The notes beneath the pieces are model-generated. The model was not told the origin of the DNA, searched no databases, and saw only the letters and a list, made by a program, of their open reading frames with translations. Positions 45,149 through 54,806 of a stretch of 64,000 bases of DNA are shown here, one piece after another. Source of the DNA: Erythroxylum novogranatense (lineage: Eukaryota; Streptophyta; Magnoliopsida; Malpighiales; Erythroxylaceae); assembly GCA_029891385.1 (NCBI GenBank), contig CM057228.1, positions 55,529,783 to 55,593,782 of the forward strand, read 5' to 3'. Both the position numbers and the translations under genes were made by a program. How positions within the stretch are numbered: the stretch's first letter is position 1; each line of letters opens with the position of its first letter.

Positions 45149-46250
45149 GGTAAAGAAAATGTAATTGTTGATGCATTGTCTAGGAGGTATGCTCTAATCT
45201 CTTCTCTTAGTTCTAAGTTGATTGGGTTTAAGTATATAAAAGATTTGTACAAATCAGATTCTGACTTTGCTAATTTGTATGATGCATGTGAACAAGTTGT
45301 TTTTCAAAAGTTTTATAGGAATGATAGATATTTGTTTAGAGATAATAAACTATATATTCCTACTTGTTCTATGCGTGAGATGCTTGTTAGGGAGTCTCAT
45401 GATGGAGTTTTAATGCAACATTTTGGTATTGCTAAAACACTTGACATATTACAAGAGCATTTTTATTAGCCTAACATGAAAAAGGATGTTGAAAGAGTTT
45501 GTTCTAGTTGTGTAGTGTGTAGGCAAGCCAAGTCCAAAGTGCAACCGCTTAGGTTGTACACGCCTCTACCTGTCCCTAATAGTCCTTGAATTGATATATC
45601 TATGGATTTTGTGTTAGGATTGCCTAGGACTAGGAAAGGATGTGATAGCATCTTTGTTGTAGTTGATAGATTTAGTAAAATGGCTCATTTTATTGCATGT
45701 CATAAATCTGATGATACTACACATGTTGTTGATTTGTTTTTTAGGGATGTTGTTAGGTTGCATGGCTTTCCTAGAACCATTGTTTCAGATAGGGATTCTA
45801 ACTTTTTAATTCACTTTTGTAGTGTTCTATGGAATAAATTGGGAACAAAACTTTTGTTTTCTACAACTTGTCATCCCCAAACAGATGGACAAAATCAAGT
45901 GGTTAATAGAACCTTAGGATCTTTATTACGTGCCGTTATGGGTAAAAATTTGAAAGATTGGGAAGATTATTTGCCTTTGATTGAGTTTGCATATAATAGA
46001 AGCATTCATTCTTCTACAGGTTATTCTCTATTTGAGATTGTGTATGGTTTTAACCCATTAACTCCATTGGATTTGTTGCCTTTACCTTTGAATGAGATTG
46101 TTAATGTAGATGGGCAGCAAAGGGTCGAATTGTTTAAGACAATACATGAGAAAGCTAGAAAGCACATCGAGGAAAAGAATAAGAAGTATGCTCAAAGAGC
46201 CAATCAAGGGCATAGGGTGATGAAGTTCGAGCCTAGAGATTGAGTTTGGG
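45149..46250 (+). pseudogene. Gypsy integrase
   Basis: Stops at about 45467 (FY-stop-PNM, where Trp is expected) and 45587 (SP-stop-IDIS, Trp expected), and a TGA near 46242. The HHCC zinc region reads HDGVLMQHFGIAKTLDILQ, then CSSCVVCRQAKS. The core has [26 protein letters not shown] and [19 protein letters not shown]. The first two catalytic Asp residues are present, but the Glu of TEVVNRT is Gln (CAA at 45896-45898). Trp-to-stop changes fit C-to-T decay on the opposite strand. Confidence 0.93.
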
Positions 46251-46323
46251 TGCACTTCAGGAAGGAGAGATTTCCTAAACAAAGGAAGTCTAGCTCTATC
46301 CTAGAGGCGATGGTCCTTTTCAA

Positions 46324-46683
46324 GTGCTTGAACGCATCAATGATAGTGCCTATAGGGTGGATTTGCCATGTGAGTATGGTGTTAGTGCTACTTTTAATGT
46401 TTATGATTTATCTCCCTTTGATAATGTAGGTCTTAATTCGAGGACGAATCCTTTTGAGAAGGGAGGAAATGATACAACTCACCAAGGCAATGGAGACTTG
46501 AGGATGCCAATGGGTCCAATTACAAGGTCACGCTCCAACAAACTCAAAGCACAATTTCATATTTATGTACAAGCTTTTGTTTCACAAGAACTTCAAAAAG
46601 TTTTGTTGATCAAACTTGGGGAAGAGCTTAGGAAGACGCCTAAGTGTGTGTGCACATTGGAGGCATCAAACCAAGAGGGCTAA
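46324..46683 (+). pseudogene. Integrase C-terminus with CR-like motif running into 3' LTR
   Basis: Frame: MLERINDSAYRVDLPCEYGV, SATFNVYDLSPFD, NPFEKGGND (which also encodes the polypurine tract), then inside the LTR MPMGPITRSRSNKLKAQF, ending at 46681-46683, 214 bp inside the LTR. Known CRM-type centromeric chromoviruses have a C-terminal CR motif encoded across the 3' LTR boundary and thought to help target centromeric chromatin. This tail has the same position and a similar GPITRSR-K sequence. Confidence 0.7.
46456..46469 (+). other. Polypurine tract of CRM-like element
   Basis: GAGAAGGGAGGAAA directly precedes the LTR start at 46470. Confidence 0.88.
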
Positions 46684-47380
46684 TACTTAGCCAATTTTCA
46701 CAAGCACAAGTCTAATTAATGAGCTTGGGCTTATTTTATCTTATAAAAGGCATGTCGACTTCTTTTAGGCATTTTCATGGGTTGATTTGCATTAAGTGTG
46801 CATGTGCTTCATTAAAAAAGTCATGTGCATGTTTTATTTTAAGGAACCAAGCTTATGGGCCTAGTTTAAAAGCCCAATTCTGCCCTCTTAAGTTAGTCTT
46901 TTATTTTTGTTGTTTCCTTATCCTATTTGGACTAGGACTAGTCAATTTTAATTAGTTTTGAAGCCCAAATCCATGTGGGATTTGTTCTTGGACAGATTTG
47001 TTTCAAGAAGGCCTTTTTGATATTTTAGGCTTTCTTTAGAGTTTTTTAGGTTATCTTTGTTAGGGTTTGTATTGCAAAAGGATATTTAAACCCTTGCTTT
47101 AAGCATGATCACGAGTTTTTGAGACATCAATAGAATTAGAAAGCATTCTTTAAGAGAGAATTCAGATTCTTGCTTGTTTTACCTTAAGGATTGATTCAAC
47201 TTATCAAGTAAGTTCTAACTTGTGGCGTTAATTCAATTCCTACAATCTTTATACTCTTTGTTACCAATTCCTTGTTGTTTTGGGGGTGAAGGGTCTTGTT
47301 AGATTGATTAAATTTAGGTTTAGGAACAATCATTGAAACGGAGGTGATCTAGACATTGATTCTAGGTTGTTGTTGTATCA
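46470..47380 (+). mobile_element. 3' LTR of CRM-like element
   Basis: 911 bp, followed by TSD GCCTT at 47381-47385. Confidence 0.93.
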
Positions 47381-47385
47381 GCCTT

Positions 47386-48835
47386 TATGTTTATTGCTAG
47401 CTAGTCATTTTGTAGCTACTGTCGTGGTTTGCTAGAAATTTCAAGAAAATAGTGTATTTGGACCAGGTGGGACAAAGTTGAAACTACCATCGAATTGTTA
47501 TATGATGATGCCTATCTTGCCTAACCAACTTAAGTTTAAGGGTTCCTTCTCACAAGTAATGTGCATATCAATGTCAAAAAATCAAGTAAACTCAAATTAA
47601 CAACTAGTTAAGTAATATACAAACGTAAGTTTAAATGTTTATTTTTCTTTTGGACCACAAATTGGAATTGTGTAAGCAACCAATAACCCATATTCAATGC
47701 AATGTTTTGCTCCATACACCATAGAATATAAATTTCAACTTTAGCTAAAGTTCCTTCACTATCTCTTCTTCCTAAAATGTTATAAGCAAATAATTATTAT
47801 AAATATTTAAGGACATGTTTTCTTTAAGTATGATACAATAAATATTTAAGGACATGTTTTCTTTAAGTATGATACTATAAATATTTAAGGACATGTTTTC
47901 TTTAAGTATGAATCACTTGGGTGATAAGGAGTAGAATCAACAAACCATTTGTGTTATAATTTAGGATGTTGAAAATTAGAAGAATGATCTCATTTTAAAC
48001 TTATAAATGGTTCTTTTTATCATCATTTTTTTATAAAAACAATTGCAATGTTAAAAAAGGAAAATTTCATTCCTATCATTTTAAATTCAACAATCCACTT
48101 AGTAAACAAGTTGAGTTCATGACCATCACTAAATTGCAAAGTGGTATAAAATTCACACATTAGTTCAACAAAAGCAGGTAGTATCACATTTACATAAATA
48201 TGTCTCATTTAATCCTTCAAAACATAAAATTCTTCTTGAATATTCAATTATATCAAGATTTGAGCATGACTATATTTACAGGGACATATTTTTCATATGC
48301 ATAATTCCTTATACTGGACTTGTCTTACTTATAATTGAAAATATCAAATCGTCCAATTTCAAGCTTTAATTTACTAGCTAACTCCACTTTCTTTCCTTTT
48401 TATTATTTATAAATATAGTAATAGACATCCATGTAGTTATTCTGATTGTGGTGAATGAGTTGGAGAATAAGGTGGGAAAAGGTTCATAAAAGGCATAAAA
48501 AAAATTAAGGTTAACCACCTACTCCGATGGTCCACATATTTTTGGTGAGGTTGGTTCATAAGATGGGTTTTCATGGATAACTAGAATCAATCACTTAGCC
48601 TATAATTTATTTCATCCCATAGCTAATCTAGATCTCTAGTAAATTGAATTAAAATTGTTAGGAGGTGTTTTAGTGAATGTGAAAAATGCTTAATAGACCA
48701 TATATCTAATCATGTGTCTAGTTCACTTTGTTTGTTTATTTAAGATTTTTTTAATTATTTTTGACACTTAATTCATTCCTATTATGATTTTATTGCCTTC
48801 GTAGGATAGAAAGAGTGGAAATCAGATGGAATCAA
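47386..48835. other. Unassigned AT-rich sequence
   Basis: 1.45 kb between the CRM-like element and the solo LTR. Apart from a short tandem repeat (47801-47909) no gene or known element is recognised. The minus-strand ORF at 48023-48208 has no support. Confidence 0.5.
47801..47909. repeat. Tandem repeat, 39 bp x 2.8
   Basis: AAATATTTAAGGACATGTTT starts at 47801, 47840 and 47879. The copies are almost identical, with variation only at the junction (ACAATA versus ACTATA). Confidence 0.95.
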
Positions 48836-50146
48836 TGTAACATCCCATTGCTAGTGGAAAGGGGTAGGTTGGTAAATGTGAGTGACTAATGAGAGTTAGG
48901 AATGTATTCAACATGTTCATGTATAACTTGCTACATACTTAGACTTGATTGTTGCACATGAAAATACTTGTACATGCATTCATGAATAATTTCGGGTATA
49001 ATTGGAATGATTTGAGAATCTTGAATGTTATTATATTGAAAATTTTATGGGTTAGTGAGATCTTGATGTTTTGAATTTTAGTGGAATTATTGTATTTGTA
49101 TATGTTGGTAAAGTTATGGAGTATTGAGAGAGATATATTTATAGTAGGGAACAAGAAAGAAATTAAATAAAGATTTGGAGAGAGTTGGGTTGTAAAGATG
49201 ATTGTTGTATTGGAAAGAGGGGAACTAAATGGAGTTAGTTTCCAAAGAAACTAAGTTAGGGTTTAATCATTTAGAAAGTGACATGTGTCACTTAGACCTT
49301 GTACTCTAGCTAGAAGTAGGTCACTATTCCTTTAGAGTTGGCAGGTTAAGTCTTGTCCAAGTCCCTTCTTTACTTTCATCTTTCTAAAACTTCTCTCTTC
49401 GAAACACAGAATTTTCTAGCAAAATATCTTCTAAGGGACTCTTGAGTTCTTCCTTCTTTCACCAACCTTACTTTGCCATGTGTGTCATCTACTCTAAGGA
49501 AAAACCAGAAGCTGATCATTTCACTCAGTGGAGTACGAAAACGTGTGGAGTTTAGGGCTTGAAGATTTTGAAGTTTTCAGCAGGTAAGTGTTAGAGAATC
49601 CCTCACTGTTGGGGGTTTGAGAAATAAAGTTGATAGGTTATTGTCATTTGCATGAAAAATGTACTTCATGTGTTTGTTCTTAAATGCTGGGTAGTTGGAG
49701 AGAAATAAATTCAGTTATAGTGTTAAATTAGTTTTTGAGAAAACTTTTGGTGTTTGGAGACGTAAAGTGTTGAAAGTTAGAAAGTCTGGAAATTTCTCAC
49801 TGAGCATGTTTCAGTATTTTGACCATAACATTTTCTGTAGTTGTCTAAATAAGATGATTCTTGATTTGGAGTAAACTAGGAATATATGGCTGCAATTCGT
49901 ATGAAGACATTGAATTTCAGTTATGTCTCTAAGAGTCTCAAAAGTTGTCACAAAGTTGAGAACTGGGTGCAGGATGTTGAGAGTTGAGCGAAAATTCGTG
50001 TTCCAACTTCGGGAGGAAATTTGGACCTGATTTAGATAGATTCTGGCAAAGTTTCCTTCTGAAAAGTTGTAGATCTTTCTTTAGCTTTCCAACGGTATAA
50101 AGTTGGTAAAATTTGGATATCGAGTCAAAAGTTATGATCTTTTTAA

Positions 50147-50310
50147 GTGGATGCGTCGAGATGCAGAGCCAGACCGAGACGCAGACGCAGAGATCGAGAC
50201 GCGAGACATCGAGACCGAGACTTGAGACGCAGACGCAGAGACCTGAGACGCAGAGCCAGAAACCGAGACGTGACCAGACCGAGACGCTTGAGAAACCGAG
50301 ACGCAGACTT
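50147..50310 (+). repeat. CG array GAGACGCAGACG in solo LTR
   Basis: Imperfect repetition of GAGACG, CGCAGA and CCGAGA units. Arg-rich or Leu-rich ORFs over it on both strands are by-products. It is followed by GGTCATAACTTCTTCT, then GACCTCC and CCTGATT, as in the other long LTRs. Confidence 0.85.
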
Positions 50311-51536
50311 GAAAAACAGATTGTACTTTTGGGTCATAACTTCTTCTCTAGACCTCCAAATGACCTGATTTTTGAAGCATTGGATTCCTAACACATTTAT
50401 TTATCTCTCCACAAAAAGTTATGGTCTTTGGTATTATATTGGAAATGATTGATCGAATCAAAGTAAGGGTACGGTGGAAGGAGTATGAATTTGGATATTT
50501 TCTTGATTGTATTCCAAAGATTTTGATGATATCTTGGTCTATAGGATTCCTATTGAGGTAATTCTTGATTTGTAGTGAACTAGAGTAATAGGGCTGCAAA
50601 TTATATGAAGGACCTAAATCTTGATACGATCTCTAAGGTGTTCAATTTCTGGATGGAAGTCGGATATAATACACTGTTTTGGAGAAAGATCTAAAATGGT
50701 TCATTGGATTATGAGATTGGATTCAAATGGTTTATGGAGGGTTAAATCCCACAGAATGAGGCTAGTTAAGTGAGTTTTGATAGTTGAATGTCTTGTGAAG
50801 AAATTGATGGATTGATACCCGGGATAATCATGAATATGCATTGTACATATTTCATCTCATTCATGTGCATTATTAAACACTTACGATTGTTCAAATTGTG
50901 ATATCTGTATATGTTATTTGTTTTAGATGAGCCACTGGAACGTCAACCTCCAGACGTTCTTTGGATCTTCGAGCATTAACCGGGAGAAACTAGTGAGTAA
51001 CCTAGACGGTCTCACTCAATTAATTGTTTGCTTTAGAATATGTTTTGAATGAGTTATTTAAGTGCTCCAAACATGTGAAAATTGTGAATGTGCATATGAA
51101 TGCAAAAGTGTGCTAAGCATTTCATGAATGCCGACTAAGGTCCGATGATAAATGTGATCAAAACATGAATGTGCATCCATGTAATTGGTGAGATTATGAT
51201 ATGTGAAACACTCATTACATGTATGCATGAAAGATAAAGGAAGTTATATTTGGAGTTGCGGGATAAGGAGCTAAAAGCTCAAAATGTAAATAGAGCCTTG
51301 GGCTCGAAAGCGCGATCGTATCCCGATATCTACGAAGAGATATGGGACGTTATTCGACTAAGCTCGACATCCAGAAAGGGATGAGCTGGAAAAAGGCACT
51401 CGGTCATAACGACAATAATAAATGAAAGTGAGTCTCACGTGCATTGCCAATAATAATTGATGTGTGATTTATATGAACAATGTGATACATTGTGAATATT
51501 ATGTTATGTGCGATGATTTGATGCATGAATTGAGTG

Positions 51537-51576
51537 AACCATTGATGATGGTTACCTCATTGAGTTCGCAAAACTC
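51537..51576 (+). other. Paired hairpins in solo LTR
   Basis: AACCATT-GAT-GATGGTT (one G-T wobble) and GAGTT-CGCAA-AACTC. A TTTTCAGG block follows at about 51597-51604. Confidence 0.65.
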
Positions 51577-52010
51577 ACCAAAATTGCAATGTTGTCTTTT
51601 CAGGATCGAGAGACAACTCTAGTTGTTAAAGAGGATCTTCTAGCCGAGTAGATTGCGATTGGAGATAGAGGTCATGGCTCAAAGGTCGGTCAGCTGGGGT
51701 ACTTTTGGATGATTTAGAAAATTTTGATTCACTTTCCTCATTCGCATAGTACTACTGTATTAGGTTTTCTGATGATGTACATATGGATATTGTGGACAGA
51801 CGATGTAGACTTTGATTTTTGCGAAATGTAATGAGGAAATAGTTGGTTTTAAAATATTGTGATCTTCTTATGATGCTTTATTCTTGAATTATGTTACCAT
51901 GCCATAGAGAGGGATGTAGTGATCGATCGTAGCGTGCCCTCATCGTAGGATATGTGCCGGAATGACCTTCGGGTGTCCCGGTGGATACCCTGTGGTAAGG
52001 GGGCGCTACA

Positions 52011-54806
52011 ATCAAGGCAGAAAATTAAGGGATTAAAGTTCTCCTTGAGGAACATGACCATGTCCTAGATAATGTAGCTTTCTTGAAACTTATTTTTGTA
52101 TGATTTTCAAAAAATTAAAGTAATATTAAGGGGTAATATCATGCAAACAATCATGTGGGTAACCATGTCCACTCTAAAAACCTTAATTTTTGAGTTATAA
52201 AATGGTAAAACTAAGAGAAAAGGAGAGAGGCTGGAAAAAGGTTCAAGGGTAGCTGGAGAAAACATAACTTGATAGCCTAAGATAATAGAAAGAACAAAGA
52301 AAAGCAGCAAAACATATTTAAAGTGGATTACCATCAATTTAAAGTAGATTTTATAAAGATTAAAAGGGATTTCATCATATTTCTTTTGATTTTCTGGTTT
52401 TTCGTTAATTTTGATAATAAAACTTCTATGATTAGAAACTAAATCTTTATTTTTATTTAGATTAGATGAACCCTAAGATAAACCTTGTAGTGATTTTGTT
52501 TCAATTTAATTCATTTTTAGTTTCATTGAGATTCAATTATGTATTCTTAATTATTCTTAAATTAATGTTGCTATCATGTTGATTTATGTATGATTTCAAG
52601 CTATTCAGATTGAGAAATCCAAAGCATGAATAGATCTAGCATAATTGAAAAGAGTTACATATAAACTTAGAGATAAGTTGACATAAATCTTTTAGATTAA
52701 GGTCAAATGTAATAAAGGAATTCATGAATTGATTGAAGCAATCTTAAGGGTTTTAACTAGAAAGAGATTTGAGTTAATCAACCTAGGATTAGATTTTAAT
52801 ATTATTGAGAAAGATATTAGCATAATTGAGGAATTTCAATAGTCCAATGAACTATAAATTAAATTGACTAGTGATTTCATGAGAAGTCCTAGGGGAATTC
52901 AAATTCCAACTACCATTTTCTTCTTTGGTTGTTTCTTATTTTATTTTTTTCTAGTTATTCAATTTTGTTGATTCATTTTAGTTTACTTTTTAATTTTGAA
53001 TTTGATTAATCATAAACACTATAATTTGTTAGACTATATATTAGAAAGGCAATAAATACCGATAATTCTAGTCATTGTATGATTGACCTGTACTTACTAG
53101 TGTTAGCAGTTATAGCTACACTGGACACTTGCGGTTAAAACTAAATCATTGTCATCATTATCAAGTTTTAAGTTTCGTAACTAAGGACTATAAAATTGTT
53201 TTCAATCATAAAATAAATAATTGGATCGCAACAATCAATCAACTCACTTGCATTAACGAAACAATCAAAGCATGTCAAAGTATTCAACTATGGTTCATCT
53301 AACCTAGATATTAATAGAAAAATTAGCTATACATCAGTGAACACGAAATCATATCTATATATATAGAATACATAATAAAAAACATCATAATCATAATTTT
53401 AAATTTCCCTTATCGTTTTCTATAGTGTATTTTGATAATGTAGACGATTAATCTTGTGTTCTGATAGATCTTTCGATAAAAACTCCACGTCTCCCACTTC
53501 TTAAGCCTCGAATCGCTTATGAAATCACCTCTAAACATCTCAGAACAGTGTCAACCACTTCCTCCCTGATTTGCCTTTGAAATGTCGCTTTTATGTGAAA
53601 ACTTAACTTTTTGGATTATACACAAACAATCGTGTGCACGACTATGAACAGAAACTTGCATAATTGGAAATCACCGGATATCACCAAAGTTCACAGTGGT
53701 GCACTCTTTCCAAATTGTTGATTTTCTGTTTTGCGTCGTGTTTTCATCTAAATTCCTCTCCTTTTAAGTCTATAAAGACAATTATCACTGGTAAACACAC
53801 TTAAAGCATATTAAATACAAAGGTACAAATCACTAAGCTCAAAATGCTCTCGAAGATTATCATGGTGCATCCCTGGCATTCTCTAATCCGGTTCGAGAAA
53901 TATCTCTTGAAGATAACGTTCATTTTGTGGCTCGTAGTAAAAGAAAGACCTCTGTCAGTTGTACGATGATAGCTGTGACCATCTTTTCTTTGGTATACGG
54001 CTTATTTTTGGTAAAGTTGTCTTCATCTTATTAAAACTGGTCTCATCTTAATTAGCAAAAAACCATCCTATGGCTACCGATGTTTTCAAGCAAACTTAAG
54101 AGGCAGATGTTTTCTTTAAGAAATGCAAAAAAATTGCAAGAAAGAAATTAAGGCTTTTGGTTCCAGTCAGCTGAGGCCTTTAACCTCTATATAATTTGCA
54201 TTTCTCCATCCCTTTAATGGTTCATTGTTAAATGTCAATGACTCAATGTTGACTTCAACTAGTTTGTTCCCTTCATTTGTATATGAGCAATCCTGCTCTA
54301 AGCTGTGTCACTTGACCGTTGTGCATCTGTCAATTTTTCCAGTGCTAAGACACCATCTTACATGCCAAAAACAAAAACGGAAAAACAAAAACATGGGGAA
54401 TTTGTGTCTTGCGAGAGAGATAAGCGTCTTAAGATGACTTGGGGTAGGCCGATCGAGCAAGAATATCTATTGTCAAAATGTTGTACCAGTTCCAGCAAAC
54501 AACTTCACAGGCTGCAGAAGCCAAGTTGATCTTTAAACTTGAAATCTAGACAAAAACACCACTTAATAGACAACTTTACATGCAAGCTGGCATAGAATGC
54601 CGGCATAAGGTATAACATTTGCTTATAATGGCCGGTGACACCCGTATACACTATTAAACTAGAACTCTAAAAAGGGTAGTAAAACCTTGTGTCATTTGCT
54701 GCCACATACCACCAACTTCAATTTCTCAATTATCGCACTGTGATTCTAAATGAGACTTTTGTACATAAAAATAGCTGTTCCAGAGTTGATATGCCTTGAA
54801 ATTGTC
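52011..54806. other. Intergenic sequence with LTR-like relic
   Basis: No ORF is supported. About 52480-53150 resembles the 3' half of an Athila-like LTR (GAAGTCCTAGGGGAATTC; CCTGTACTTACTAGTG; GACACTTGCGGTT). Its edges, TSD and partner are not seen, so this is tentative. The part 54580-54806 is probably the POLH 3' UTR side. The two plus-strand ORFs near 54225-54529 have no family resemblance. Confidence 0.4.

Larger units (their letters stand above)
40675..47385 (+). mobile_element. Ty3/gypsy chromovirus, CRM-like, both LTRs present
   Basis: Two LTRs of exactly 911 bp (40680-41590 and 46470-47380) start TGATACAA and end GTATCA. The perfect duplication GCCTT flanks them (40675-40679 and 47381-47385). 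The internal region of 4.9 kb carries a leader, a shortened gag, protease, RT, RNase H and integrase. The pol frame passes the polypurine tract into the 3' LTR and includes GPITRSRSNKL, as described for CRM-type centromeric elements. Multiple stops make it inactive. Reina or other chromovirus lineages are not excluded. Confidence 0.92.
48836..52010 (+). mobile_element. Solo LTR of a long-LTR gypsy family
   Basis: 3175 bp from TGTAACATCCC to GGGCGCTACA, flanked by the perfect duplication ATCAA (48831-48835 and 52011-52015), with no primer-binding site after it. It contains the AAAAGTTATGATC-type core, a CG array (50147-50310), the hairpins GAGCT-AAA-AGCTC (about 51269) and GAGCC-TTG-GGCTC (about 51293), and the paired hairpins at 51537-51576. 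It is related in layout, but not closely in sequence, to the LTRs of the gag-only element. It would arise by LTR-LTR recombination that removed the internal part. Confidence 0.93.

Noticed and set aside
50113..50394. Arg-rich and Leu-rich ORFs on both strands
   Set aside because: Low-complexity translation of the CG array in the solo LTR. Several frames are open at once, as expected of a repeat.
54225..54529. Plus-strand ORFs downstream of POLH
   Set aside because: Two overlapping frames of about 70 codons without conserved features, probably chance frames near the POLH 3' end.
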